A stretch of 64,000 bases of DNA. Source: JBKEAJ01 sp047974415 (GTDB taxonomy: Bacteria > Bacteroidota > Bacteroidia > Bacteroidales > Prolixibacteraceae). Both the position numbers and the translations under genes were made by a program. The notes under the pieces were generated by a model. The model was not told the origin of the DNA, ran no database searches, and saw only the letters and a list, made by a program, of their open reading frames with translations. Location of the stretch: the NCBI GenBank assembly GCA_047974415.1, contig JBKECH010000054.1, forward strand, positions 10,758 through 74,757, given 5' to 3'. Below, one piece after another: positions 33,747 to 42,846 of the stretch. Positions within the stretch are counted from its first letter, which is position 1; every line of letters begins with the position of its first letter.

Positions 33747-35537
33747 CTAGTCTAGCTTCAAGACTGCAAGGAAAGCATTTTGAGGTACTTCCACATTGCC
33801 AACTTGCTTCATTCGCTTTTTACCTTTCTTCTGTTTTTCTAGGAGCTTACGTTTTCTGGAGATATCTCCTCCATAGCATTTTGCAGTAACGTCCTTACGT
33901 ACAGCCTTTACTGTTTCTCTAGCTATGATTTTTGCTCCGATGGCGGACTGAATAGCAACGTCGAACTGTTGGCGAGGTATTAAATCTTTTAGCTTTTCGC
34001 ACATGCGCTTGCCGAAAGAATAGGCATTGTCGAAATGAATAAGAGTTGACAAGGCATCGACCATTTCGCCGTTTAGCAAAACGTCGAGTTTTACCAGTTT
34101 TGCTGGTTTGTAGCCTCCAGGATGGTAGTCGAAAGAGGCATAGCCCCGAGATATACTTTTTAGTTTGTCGTAAAAATCGAAAACTACTTCTCCTAAAGGT
34201 ATTTCGAAAGTGAGTTCCACTCGTTCGGGAGTAAGATAGTGCTGATTTGTGAGTGAACCACGTTTTTCGAGACAAAGAGTCATTATCGAGCCTACGTATT
34301 CGGTGCTGGTAATAACCTGCGCCTTGATGAAGGGCTCTCTAATTGTTTCAATCCTAGTAACAGGAGGTAGCTCCGAAGGGTTGTATACATTAAGCTCTTC
34401 GCCACCAGTCAATTCTACAATGTATGATACGTTTGGGACAGTAGTTATTACGCTCATGTCAAACTCTCGGTCTAGTCTTTCTTGAATAATCTCCATGTGC
34501 AACATACCCAAGAAACCACATCTAAATCCAAAGCCAAGAGCTGCCGACGATTCAGGCTCGTAGGTTAGAGATGCGTCGTTTAGTTGAAGCTTGTCCATAG
34601 ATGCCCGCAAATCTTCATAATCTTCACTGTCAATAGGGTACACCCCAGCGTAAACCATTGGTTTTACTTCTTCGAAGCCCGCAATGGCTTTGTCGCAAGG
34701 CCTGTTGATATGTGTTATGGTGTCGCCCACTTTCACCTCTTTGGCTGTTTTTATTCCAAGGATAACATAGCCAACTTCTCCGGTGGATATTGCTTTGCGT
34801 GGCTCTAGTCCCATTTTTAGAACCCCAAGCTCGTCAACGTCATATCTGCCTCCGGTATTGAAAAATTTAACAGCATCTCCTTTGTTCATAATGCCGTTCT
34901 CTATTTTGAAATAGGCAATCACTCCTCGGAAAGGATTGAAAACGGAGTCAAAAATTAAAGCTTGAAGTGGGGCATCTGGGTTACCAGTAGGTGATGGTAT
35001 AATCTCAACTATGCGTTTTAATATCTTATCGACACCCTCTCCTGTCTTTCCACTTGCATGTATTATGTCTGATTCGTCGCAACCGATGAGGTCTATTATC
35101 TGGTCTGATATCTCCTCGGGCATTGAGTTTGGCAGGTCTATTTTGTTTAGAATGGGTATAATCTCTAGGTCGTGTTCTAGTGCCAGATATAAGTTGGATA
35201 TTGTCTGAGCCTGAATGCCTTGTGTTGAGTCGACGATGAGCAAAGCGCCCTCGCAGGCTGCAATGGAACGCGAAACTTCGTAAGAAAAGTCAACATGCCC
35301 TGGAGTGTCGATGAGGTTCAGCACATACTCTTCGCCATTTTCTTCGTAGAGCATCTGAATAGCGTGGCTTTTTATTGTTATTCCTCTTTCTTTTTCCAAG
35401 TCCATATTGTCCAAAACTTGGTTTTGCATGTCTCTTTCAGAGATTGTGTTAGTCATCTGTAAAAGCCTGTCTGCAAGGGTGCTCTTGCCATGGTCTATAT
35501 GTGCAATAATGCAAAAGTTTCTTATGTTCTTCATCAA
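33747..35537 (-). CDS. lepA: Elongation factor 4 (LepA)
   Basis: 596 residues. GTPase motifs AHIDHGKSTLADRLL, DTPGHVDF, NKIDLP; domain II, then the LepA-specific C-terminal domain ending with basic GGDISRKRKLLEKQKKGKKR. Translational GTPase that back-translocates or remodels stalled ribosomes. Two adjacent ATGs open the frame; either may be used. A promoter-like TTG-N19-TATATTTG lies 72 bases upstream of the start. Confidence 0.95.
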   Translation of the reverse strand: MMKNIRNFCIIAHIDHGKSTLADRLLQMTNTISERDMQNQVLDNMDLEKERGITIKSHAIQMLYEENGEEYVLNLIDTPGHVDFSYEVSRSIAACEGALLIVDSTQGIQAQTISNLYLALEHDLEIIPILNKIDLPNSMPEEISDQIIDLIGCDESDIIHASGKTGEGVDKILKRIVEIIPSPTGNPDAPLQALIFDSVFNPFRGVIAYFKIENGIMNKGDAVKFFNTGGRYDVDELGVLKMGLEPRKAISTGEVGYVILGIKTAKEVKVGDTITHINRPCDKAIAGFEEVKPMVYAGVYPIDSEDYEDLRASMDKLQLNDASLTYEPESSAALGFGFRCGFLGMLHMEIIQERLDREFDMSVITTVPNVSYIVELTGGEELNVYNPSELPPVTRIETIREPFIKAQVITSTEYVGSIMTLCLEKRGSLTNQHYLTPERVELTFEIPLGEVVFDFYDKLKSISRGYASFDYHPGGYKPAKLVKLDVLLNGEMVDALSTLIHFDNAYSFGKRMCEKLKDLIPRQQFDVAIQSAIGAKIIARETVKAVRKDVTAKCYGGDISRKRKLLEKQKKGKKRMKQVGNVEVPQNAFLAVLKLD

Positions 35538-35608
35538 TTCACAATGTTGTTGTAATAAAAAAACTGTATGATGCTTGATATGACAAACACAAAACAGCTA
35601 TTAGCCTG

Positions 35609-35638
35609 CAAATATACTTAAATATTAGTATTTTTCAA
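35609..35638 (-). promoter_or_regulatory. Promoter of lepA
   Basis: On the minus strand TTG (35636-35638), 19 bases, then TATATTTG (35609-35616), matching the -33/-7 pattern. About 72 bases before the lepA start. Confidence 0.6.
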
Positions 35639-35814
35639 TTCCTGCCCAAAATTCGTAAGCCCTATTTTATGAACTGAAAAATTGGAGCGGTGGTATTAAC
35701 ATTTTTCGGGAAAATTGTTGCTAAAGTAGCAGAATCCTTATTTTTGAGCAGACCTCCCCTTGTCCACTTTATCAAGGCTGTTGTGGGGAAGCCAAACAAT
35801 CAGGAAAATTAATT

Positions 35815-36027
35815 CACTAAGATGATTGAGCGTATTTTTTTCTGATCTGATTCACATCTTCTGTCGCATCGCCACCATAAAGAGCGATAGTATAATGTCC
35901 GAATAATTATACCCTTCATGCACACTGCGACTACCAAGCTCTCTGTCAATGAATTGAGTGGCTTTTCTTGAAGATACTTGCCTGTGAATTAGACTTATTC
36001 CACCAAAAGATGTTACTTTTGAATCGA
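35815..36027 (-). pseudogene. IS1380-like transposase N-terminal remnant
   Basis: The minus strand reads LDSKVTSFGGISLIHRQVSS, RKATQFIDRELGSRS and EGYNYSDIILS. After a frame change near 35902 it reads LYGGDATEDVNQIRKK-YAQSS-stop. The order (SDIxLSL then GGDxxEDVNQ) is that of IS1380-group transposase N-termini. No catalytic region remains. A family B unit has replaced or interrupted the upstream end. Confidence 0.55.
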
Positions 36028-36038
36028 GTTTTTGGATC

Positions 36039-36090
36039 CAGATTATTCATTGGAACGCCGTAGCAGGTGAGCTAATATATTATTCTGGGT
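36039..36090. repeat. Family B stem-loop repeat, short form (copy 4)
   Basis: Core CATTGGAACGCCGTAGCAGG with arms CCAGATTATTC and TATTATTCTGG, imperfect pairing. The only copy in a divergent intergenic region, beside the transposase remnant. Confidence 0.75.
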
Positions 36091-36219
36091 TATACATGCA
36101 TCCAAATAGGTGAAAAATATAGAGCTCTGCAAATTTTTATAGAATTTATTTTCAGTAGCTTATCAGTAGTTAGGTGAAAAAGTTTGCGGAATTAATAAAC
36201 AATACAAATAAAAATAATC

Positions 36220-37674
36220 ATGGGAATACTGTCACAATTACAACCACAGCCAATTTGGGATCTTTTCGAAAGAATATGCGAAGTACCTCGTCCATCTGGC
36301 AAGGAGGAGAAAATTATAGCAATGCTCATAAACTTTGCCGAAACACATAAACTTGAGTGGAAGAAGGATGATGTTGGTAATGTCCTGATTAGCAAGCCTG
36401 CCACGGCAGGTAAAGAAAATGTCGCTCCTGTAGTTCTGCAATCTCACATTGACATGGTGTGCGAAAAAAACAGTGATAAACTCCATGACTTTGAGAACGA
36501 TCCTATCACACCTGTTATAAATGATGCTTGGGTATATGCCGACAATACTACTCTCGGCGCTGACAATGGTCTGGGAATGGCAGCACAGATGGCAGTGTTG
36601 CTTGCCGACAATATTAGCCATGGAGCCATAGAATGCCTATTTACTGTGACCGAAGAAACAGGGCTAGTAGGCGCAAAAGAGATAAAAGCCGATTTTTTCA
36701 AGTCCCATAGATTGATAAACCTAGACTCGGAGGACGATCATGAGATTTTTATGGGCTGTGCTGGAGGTATTGACACAACAGCCGTATTTGCATACACAAA
36801 AGAAGCACCTAGACCAGGGAGCTTTGCCCTAGTCTTAAGTGTTACAGGACTGAAAGGTGGCCATTCGGGAGGAGATATCCACCTAGAACGAGGTAATGCC
36901 AACAAGGTGTTAGCTCGTTATCTATGGAATATGAAAGAGAAGTTCCCAATATCGCTTGCAGACTTCGACGGAGGTAGTCTTCGTAACGCTATTCCTCGCG
37001 AGGCTCGAGCTGTAATAACTTGCCAGAATGAGCATAAAGAATTACTAGTGGCAGAATTTAATCATTATGCATCGGAGCTAGAGAACGAATACTCATTTTC
37101 TGACAGTGGTATAAAACTATCTATATCGTCTACTGAACTGCCAGAATTTCTTGTAGATGGTAACACAACAACAAACTTGCTAAATGCCTTGGTAGCATGT
37201 CCTCATGGGGTGATTGCAATGAGCACTCGCATGGAAAACCTTGTGGAAACGTCTACAAATTTAGCCGCCGTGAAATTTATAGAAGGAAATAAAATACAGA
37301 TAACCACCAGTCAGCGTAGTGAGATAGAATCAAGAAAAATGTATGTAAGGAACATGGTAATTTCGATTTTCAGGATGGCGGGAGCTGAGGTGGCAAATTC
37401 AGACGGCTATTGTGGATGGACGCCAAATCCCGATTCGGAGCTATTGAAAGTGACTCGTAGTACATACGAGCACCTATTTGGCGAAACTCCCGATGTTCAT
37501 GCCATACATGCAGGATTGGAGTGTGGTTTGTTTTCTGCAAAATATCCTGCCTTAGATATGGTGTCTTTTGGTCCAAACATACGAGATGCCCATTCTCCAA
37601 AAGAAAAAGCAGAAATCAAATCTGTTGGTAAATTCTGGGAAATGTTGGTTGGAGTACTTGAAAACCTAAGATAA
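36220..37674 (+). CDS. pepD: Aminoacyl-histidine dipeptidase (peptidase D, M20C)
   Basis: 484 residues. Metal and catalytic motifs: LQSHIDMVCEKN, DNTTLGADNGLGMAAQMAVL, TEETGLVGAKE, LINLDSEDDHE and GLECGLFSAKYP. Cytosolic metallopeptidase that hydrolyses Xaa-His and other dipeptides. Monocistronic, no clear partner. Confidence 0.93.
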   Translation: MGILSQLQPQPIWDLFERICEVPRPSGKEEKIIAMLINFAETHKLEWKKDDVGNVLISKPATAGKENVAPVVLQSHIDMVCEKNSDKLHDFENDPITPVINDAWVYADNTTLGADNGLGMAAQMAVLLADNISHGAIECLFTVTEETGLVGAKEIKADFFKSHRLINLDSEDDHEIFMGCAGGIDTTAVFAYTKEAPRPGSFALVLSVTGLKGGHSGGDIHLERGNANKVLARYLWNMKEKFPISLADFDGGSLRNAIPREARAVITCQNEHKELLVAEFNHYASELENEYSFSDSGIKLSISSTELPEFLVDGNTTTNLLNALVACPHGVIAMSTRMENLVETSTNLAAVKFIEGNKIQITTSQRSEIESRKMYVRNMVISIFRMAGAEVANSDGYCGWTPNPDSELLKVTRSTYEHLFGETPDVHAIHAGLECGLFSAKYPALDMVSFGPNIRDAHSPKEKAEIKSVGKFWEMLVGVLENLR

Positions 37675-37685
37675 AAATAGACTCA

Positions 37686-37868
37686 CTCGGGATATTAGAT
37701 TCCACAAAAAACATGCTACAACACTGTAGTGAATAGAGCAGTCCTGATAAAACAAAGCTTTTGCCTACAGAGGCATAGAGGTGCCGTGATGAAGAGGCAA
37801 AAAGTTAGCGAAGCCAGTGTTTTGAAGGTCTGAGTTTGCGCTGTAGGAGCTTTAGTGCGTATTGTGGA
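37686..37868 (+). repeat. Degenerate long-form family B repeat
   Basis: Weak but collinear similarity to the long form: CAACACTGTAGTGAATAG, GATAAAACAAAGC, GCCAGTGTTTTGAAGG and GCTGTAGGAGCTTTAGTGCG. The outer arms have eroded. Lies just after pepD. Confidence 0.45.
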
Positions 37869-37915
37869 TTTTGTTTGGGACAATATTTTCATTTTTCCAT
37901 GTGACATTATAGCAT

Positions 37916-37923
37916 TATCTTTG
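37916..37923 (+). promoter_or_regulatory. Candidate -7 box for thrS
   Basis: TATCTTTG, 29 bases upstream of the thrS ATG. A TTTT at roughly the -33 position is weaker than consensus. Confidence 0.5.
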
Positions 37924-37952
37924 CGGTCAATAAAACCAGATTTTAATCAAAT

Positions 37953-39908
37953 ATGATAAAACTTACATTACCTGATGGCAGTGTGCGAGAGGTAGAGTCG
38001 GGGATGAGTGGATTTGATTTTGCTAGGAGCATAAGTAACCAACTGGCAAAAGAAGCTTTGTCCATTGAAATTGACGGAGAGGTGAGAGATTTGACAACGC
38101 CGCTGAACAAAGATGCAAATGTTAATGTCCTGACATGGGATACTGATGGAGGCAAACATACTTTTTGGCATTCGTCGGCACATTTGTTAGCAGAAGCTAT
38201 AGAAGCATTGTATCCAGGTACTAAGTTCGGAATAGGTCCTACAGTCGACGTCGGTTTCTATTATGATATTGACCTGCCAGAAGGAATGTTTATAAGCGAG
38301 AATGATTTTCCTGTCATAGAGAAAAAAATGCTAGAATTAGCACGACAAAAAAACAATATTACTAGACAAGAAATATCAAAAGCTGATGCCTTAAAATTAT
38401 TTGGTAATAAGGGAGATGAATATAAGACGGAATTAATAGGAGAGTTGGAAGATGGCACAATTACGCTTTACTCGCAGGGCAATTTTACGGATTTATGCCG
38501 AGGACCACACCTTCGAAAAACAGAACAAATAAAGGCCATAAAGCTGACCGCAGTGGCTGGAGCCTACTGGCGAGGCAACGATAAGAATAAACAGCTTACG
38601 CGTATCTATGGAATTACGTTTCCTAAGCAGAAGATGCTTGAAGAGTATCTTGTATTGTTAGAAGAGGCAAAGAATCGCGACCATCGCAAGATAGGCAAGG
38701 AGTTGGAGTTATTTACGTTCTCGCAAAATGTCGGTCAGGGTTTGCCCATGTGGCTACCCAAAGGGGCGATGTTGCGCGAACAACTGGAACTTTTTTTAAA
38801 GAAAGTGCAGAAAAAATATGGCTATAGTCAGGTAATTACTCCTCATATTGGCAATATTGAACTATATAAAAAATCAGGACATTACGAAAAGTACGGTAAA
38901 GACTCATTTCAGCCAATACTCACGCCTGCTGAAGGAGAGTCGTACTTGCTGAAACCGATGAATTGCCCCCATCACTGCGAATTGTATGCCGCTAAACCTC
39001 GCTCCTATAGAGATTTGCCACTGCGATTAGCAGAGTTTGGAACGGTTTACAGATACGAAATGAGTGGCGAATTGCACGGTCTGACACGTGTTAGAGGATT
39101 TACGCAAGATGATGCACATATTTTTTGTCGCCCTGACCAATTGAAAGAGGAATTCCTTAAAGTTATAGATATAATATTTATAATATTCAATGCTCTTGAT
39201 TTTGAAGAGTATACCGCTCAGATATCATTGAGAGACCCCAATAATACTACGAAATATATAGGTACTTCAGAAAATTGGGACAAGGCAGAGCAATCAATTA
39301 TTGAGGCATGCAAGGAACGAGGGCTCAATACGGTCATAGAGCTTGGCGAAGCCGCATTTTATGGTCCAAAGTTAGACTTTATGATAAAAGATGCTCTTGG
39401 AAGAAGCTGGCAGCTAGGAACAATACAAGTAGACTATAACCTTCCAGAACGCTTTGGACTAGAGTATATTGGAGCAGATGACCAAAAACACCGACCAGTG
39501 ATGATTCATCGTGCACCATTTGGGTCTATGGAGCGATTTGTGGCAGTTCTGATAGAACATACAGCGGGAAAATTCCCTTTGTGGCTGTCGCCCGATCAGG
39601 TAGTGGTGCTCCCTATTGGAGAGCGATTCAACGAATATGCTCACAACCTAGCAGCTGACCTTAATTCTAAAGATATCAGAACAATTGTTGACGACCGCAA
39701 CGAAAAAGTAGGACGGAAAATTCGAGACAACGAATTGAAACGCATCCCGTATTTGCTTGTTGTGGGAGAAGCGGAAATGGAGGAGAAAACAGTGTCAATA
39801 AGGCGTCAGGGAGAAGGTGATAAGGGGAAAATGAATATCGATGATTTTGTAAAATATATAAATGAGCAGATTGATATACAAATGAATTCTCATAATATTG
39901 CAAGGTAG
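37953..39908 (+). CDS. thrS: Threonyl-tRNA synthetase
   Basis: 651 residues. TGS domain (1-65, LPDGSVREVESGMSGFDFAR), editing domain with HSSAHLLAEAI, class II core with zinc Cys in LLKPMNCPHHCELY, motif 2 RLAEFGTVYRYEMSGELHGL, motif 3 near MIHRAPFGSMERF, and anticodon-binding domain (about 545-640). Charges tRNA-Thr. Upstream of infC-rpmI-rplT, the classical arrangement. Confidence 0.96.
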   Translation: MIKLTLPDGSVREVESGMSGFDFARSISNQLAKEALSIEIDGEVRDLTTPLNKDANVNVLTWDTDGGKHTFWHSSAHLLAEAIEALYPGTKFGIGPTVDVGFYYDIDLPEGMFISENDFPVIEKKMLELARQKNNITRQEISKADALKLFGNKGDEYKTELIGELEDGTITLYSQGNFTDLCRGPHLRKTEQIKAIKLTAVAGAYWRGNDKNKQLTRIYGITFPKQKMLEEYLVLLEEAKNRDHRKIGKELELFTFSQNVGQGLPMWLPKGAMLREQLELFLKKVQKKYGYSQVITPHIGNIELYKKSGHYEKYGKDSFQPILTPAEGESYLLKPMNCPHHCELYAAKPRSYRDLPLRLAEFGTVYRYEMSGELHGLTRVRGFTQDDAHIFCRPDQLKEEFLKVIDIIFIIFNALDFEEYTAQISLRDPNNTTKYIGTSENWDKAEQSIIEACKERGLNTVIELGEAAFYGPKLDFMIKDALGRSWQLGTIQVDYNLPERFGLEYIGADDQKHRPVMIHRAPFGSMERFVAVLIEHTAGKFPLWLSPDQVVVLPIGERFNEYAHNLAADLNSKDIRTIVDDRNEKVGRKIRDNELKRIPYLLVVGEAEMEEKTVSIRRQGEGDKGKMNIDDFVKYINEQIDIQMNSHNIAR

Positions 39909-39971
39909 CAGAAAATGTTTTAACTTTGCCAGAAATTAAGTTTAACCTTAAAGAAATAGGAGGAAATAACG

Positions 39972-40520
39972 ATTAACAACAATAGGAGACGAGGTGGTAG
40001 ACCGATGAGACAGCAAGAGCCTGAACATCGAGTGAATGAAAAGATAACGGTAAAGGAAGTGCGCCTAGTGGGCGAGGGGGTTGAGACAGGGGTTTATCCA
40101 CTGTCGAAAGCTTTGCAATTGGCTGACGAGCACGATTTGGACTTGGTAGAGATATCACCTAACGCAGAGCCACCAGTGTGTAAGATTGTCGATTATCAGA
40201 AATATCTGTATCAGCAGAAGAAAAAACAAAAAGAGATAAAAGCAAAGGCTGTAAAAGTTGTAGTCAAAGAAGTTCGCTTCGGGCCAAACACTGATGAGCA
40301 TGATTTCAATTTTAAGTTGCGACATGCCGAAAACTTTTTGAAAGAAGGTTGCAAAGTGAAAGCCTATGTATTCTTTAAAGGTCGAAGTATTTTATTTAAA
40401 GATAAAGGCGAAATATTATTGTTGAGATTTGCCGAAGCATTGGAAGAGGTTGGAAAACTAGACCATATGCCAAAATTAGAAGGTAAACGGATGATAATCC
40501 ATATGTCGCCAAGAAAATAA
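39972..40520 (+). CDS. infC: Translation initiation factor IF-3, probably starting at AUU
   Basis: Two start candidates. ATT at 39972 (182 residues, begins with NNNRRRGGRP) has AGGAGG (39958-39963) exactly 8 bases upstream. ATG at 40005 (171 residues, MRQQEPEHRVNEK) is the first canonical codon. I favour ATT because AUU/AUC/AUA starts are typical for infC, where they let IF-3 control its own synthesis, and because Shine-Dalgarno sites are rare in this phylum. N-domain NEKITVKEVRLVGE, linker of Lys/Gln, C-domain KEVRFGPNTDEHDFNFK. Keeps 30S subunits apart and checks initiation. Confidence 0.93.
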   Translation: MNNNRRRGGRPMRQQEPEHRVNEKITVKEVRLVGEGVETGVYPLSKALQLADEHDLDLVEISPNAEPPVCKIVDYQKYLYQQKKKQKEIKAKAVKVVVKEVRFGPNTDEHDFNFKLRHAENFLKEGCKVKAYVFFKGRSILFKDKGEILLLRFAEALEEVGKLDHMPKLEGKRMIIHMSPRK

Positions 40521-40545
40521 ACATGAATAAATAAATATAGTAGCA

Positions 40546-40743
40546 ATGCCAAAAATGAAGACGAATTCCGGAGCTAAAAAAAGATTTAAGCAAACTGGAA
40601 GTGGAAAATTAAAAAGAAAGCATGCTTATAAAAGTCACATTCTGACAAAGAAAACGACTAAACAGAAGCGGAGACTGACTAGATGGGCGGGTGTAGACAA
40701 AACAAGCTCATCGAATGTGAAACTCCTACTTTGCATGAAGTAA
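40546..40743 (+). CDS. rpmI: Ribosomal protein bL35
   Basis: 65 residues, MPKMKTNSGAKKRFKQTGSG then KRKHAYKSHILTKKTTKQKRR. Highly basic, normal length. Between infC and rplT. Confidence 0.95.
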   Translation: MPKMKTNSGAKKRFKQTGSGKLKRKHAYKSHILTKKTTKQKRRLTRWAGVDKTSSSNVKLLLCMK

Positions 40744-40834
40744 TCCAATTTTTCCAATTTAAATTATTTGTTGAACTGATGTATTAGCAAAAAAGACTAT
40801 AAAAAATAGCGCTAAGCATCTTAAAATTTTAATT

Positions 40835-41182
40835 ATGCCAAGGTCAGTAAACCATGTAGCTTCAAAAGCAAGACGTAAACGCACATTGAAGCTTACCCGA
40901 GGATATTTCGGGCGACGCAAAAACGTATGGACAGTAGCTAAAAATGCTTTAGATAAAGCTATGCTATATGCCTACAGAGATAGAAAAGTAAAAAAACGAA
41001 AATTTAGAGCTTTGTGGATACAGCGTATTAATGCTGGTGTACGCCAATACGGTATGAGCTATTCACAATTTATGGGTCTAGTTGCAAAGAAAAATATCGA
41101 GATAAACCGTAAGGTATTGGCAGATTTAGCCATGAACCATCCTGAGTCCTTCAAATCTATAGTTGATCAGGTGAAAAAATAG
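40835..41182 (+). CDS. rplT: Ribosomal protein bL20
   Basis: 115 residues: MPRSVNHVASKARRKRTLKL, GYFGRRKNVWTVAKNALDKA, RKFRALWIQRINAGVRQYG. Binds 23S rRNA early in assembly; represses its operon in some bacteria. Ends the operon; a strong hairpin follows. Confidence 0.96.
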   Translation: MPRSVNHVASKARRKRTLKLTRGYFGRRKNVWTVAKNALDKAMLYAYRDRKVKKRKFRALWIQRINAGVRQYGMSYSQFMGLVAKKNIEINRKVLADLAMNHPESFKSIVDQVKK

Positions 41183-41200
41183 GTTTAGATATTCATGATG

Positions 41201-41242
41201 CTTAAAATAGGGGCTAGCCGAAAGGTTAACCCCTATTTTAAG
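41201..41242 (+). terminator. Hairpin after rplT
   Basis: Arms CTTAAAATAGGGG and CCCCTATTTTAAG, a 13-bp perfect stem around a loop containing GCC-GAAA-GGT. Placed 18 bases after the rplT stop. The flanking A and T runs are part of the stem. Confidence 0.85.
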
Positions 41243-41251
41243 TTGTGTGTA

Positions 41252-41428
41252 GTGCATTGTCAATACTAAGGTCCACTATCTGCATACTCTTAGTCATTTA
41301 CACAAGTAAACTCCCAATTCATAAAGTTTCTTGCAAGCCAGTATATGCATTGGAACGCTGTAGTGAGGGCTAATGCATGTCTCTGGTTAAATTTTCCAGT
41401 TCAGACCCCTGATATTATAGACAGTCAT
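41252..41428 (+). mobile_element. Family A element, copy 6, with a nested family B unit
   Basis: Left end GTGCATTGTCAATACTAAGG (eroded), middle AGTCATTTACACAAGTAAAC, right end CTGATATTATAGACAG. A complete family B unit (41338-41386) splits it. Between rplT and a convergent MATE gene. Confidence 0.7.
41338..41386. repeat. Family B stem-loop repeat, short form (copy 5), inside family A copy 6
   Basis: Arms CCAGTATATGCAT and ATGCATGTCTCTGG, core TTGGAACGCTGTAGTGAGGG. Family A sequence continues on both sides. Confidence 0.78.
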
Positions 41429-41436
41429 AATTACTG

Positions 41437-42831
41437 TTATCCTGCTGTCTGGGCAAGTTTTCTATATATGTGTATATATCTTTTCATAAATAAGATAGAG
41501 GCTACAGCGAGACTGACAATCAATCCAACCCAAATGCCCATTGCTCCCAAGTCGAATGTAAAAGCAAATAAGTAGCCAACTGGGGGACCAAAGATAAAAT
41601 ATGCGATAAAGGCAACACGCATCGCATATGCAACATCTCCCATGCCACGTAAAATACCTAGTAATACTATTTGTAGACCGTCGAATATCTGGAATATTCC
41701 AGCGCATATAAGCATGAGCGAGGCTATCTTTACCACTTCGGCATTGTCGTTATAGAGCATAGGTATATAATTTCGGAATACAAGGTAGAGTAGGGCTGTT
41801 ATTGTCATGTAAACGACTACCATATGAATTGATGCCATCGATGCCATGTTCATATTATGATAATTCTTCTCCGAATGTTGGTGGGAGACTCTTATTGTTG
41901 TTGCCGAGCTTATACCTGCTGCAAGCATATACGTAAGACTCGTTATGCCAAGAGCTATTTGATGAGCGGCTTGTGCTTCCTCACTTATCCAGCCTGCCAT
42001 TATTGCACTTAGGTTGAAGATCGATACTTCTAGCAACATTTGCACAGATATGGGAAGCCCCATCTGTCGGATTTCTCTTATCAGCCTTTTTTCGGGTTTG
42101 AATACCATTGCCATGTGTACATAACGCTTGTAGTGCCTATGTGCCAACAAGTATACAACGAAGGCTATTGGCATAAATATCCTTGAAATGAGAGTGGCGT
42201 AACCAGCTCCATTCAATCCTAGCCCTAACCCATCTATACCTAGTGTGTCAAAAATAAATGTGCTTTCTACGCTTGTTTTGTCAAAAATAAAGAAATAGTT
42301 CAGGATAACGTTTATAACATTGGATGCAAGTGTGATAATCATTGCGTATTTTGTGCTACCGACACCTTCCATAAATTGCTTCAGAGCCGAGAAAATAATG
42401 TACGGCACTAAAGACAGCATCAGTATATAGAAGTAGGGTCTTCCTAGTTTTATAACATCTGGACTTTGTCCAAAATAATCGAAAAATAGCGATGATAGAT
42501 ACATCAGCGCTACGATGATTATTGATGCTATGATGGACACAAATACCGAGTTGCTTAGTAGTTTGGAGGTTTCTTTGAATTTGTTTTTTGTCCAACGTTC
42601 GCCCACCAGTGGAGTTATGCCTAGTGTGAGCCCCAGCGCAAAAACCATGAATACAAAATACATAGCATTGGCAAAGGACGAGGCGGAAAGCTCTGTTGTA
42701 CCCACTTGTCCAACCATCATATTGTCGACTTGCATTACCATTACCTGCCCAGCGTTGGCAAGCATTATTGGAATGGCAATGCTTAGGTTGTGTTTGTAAA
42801 AGGGGAGATATTTCCTTATGTTGATTTGCAT
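41437..42831 (-). CDS. MATE-family efflux transporter (NorM type)
   Basis: 464 residues from MQINIRKYLPFYKHNL; an ATG three codons earlier is possible. Twelve membrane helices in two similar halves; MATE motifs near AGQVMVMQVDNMMVGQVGT and EVSIFNLSAIMAGWISEEAQ. Exports drugs or other cations with Na+ or H+. 6-15 bases downstream of miaB, so cotranscribed. Confidence 0.9.
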   Translation of the reverse strand: MQINIRKYLPFYKHNLSIAIPIMLANAGQVMVMQVDNMMVGQVGTTELSASSFANAMYFVFMVFALGLTLGITPLVGERWTKNKFKETSKLLSNSVFVSIIASIIIVALMYLSSLFFDYFGQSPDVIKLGRPYFYILMLSLVPYIIFSALKQFMEGVGSTKYAMIITLASNVINVILNYFFIFDKTSVESTFIFDTLGIDGLGLGLNGAGYATLISRIFMPIAFVVYLLAHRHYKRYVHMAMVFKPEKRLIREIRQMGLPISVQMLLEVSIFNLSAIMAGWISEEAQAAHQIALGITSLTYMLAAGISSATTIRVSHQHSEKNYHNMNMASMASIHMVVVYMTITALLYLVFRNYIPMLYNDNAEVVKIASLMLICAGIFQIFDGLQIVLLGILRGMGDVAYAMRVAFIAYFIFGPPVGYLFAFTFDLGAMGIWVGLIVSLAVASILFMKRYIHIYRKLAQTAG

Positions 42832-42846
42832 GATTGTCAATATTTT

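Larger units (their letters stand above)
35617..36219. other. Non-coding region between lepA and pepD
   Basis: Divergent intergenic region of about 600 bases. It contains a transposase fragment (about 35815-36027, minus) and a family B stem-loop (36039-36090). I see nothing recognisable in 35640-35810. Confidence 0.6.
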
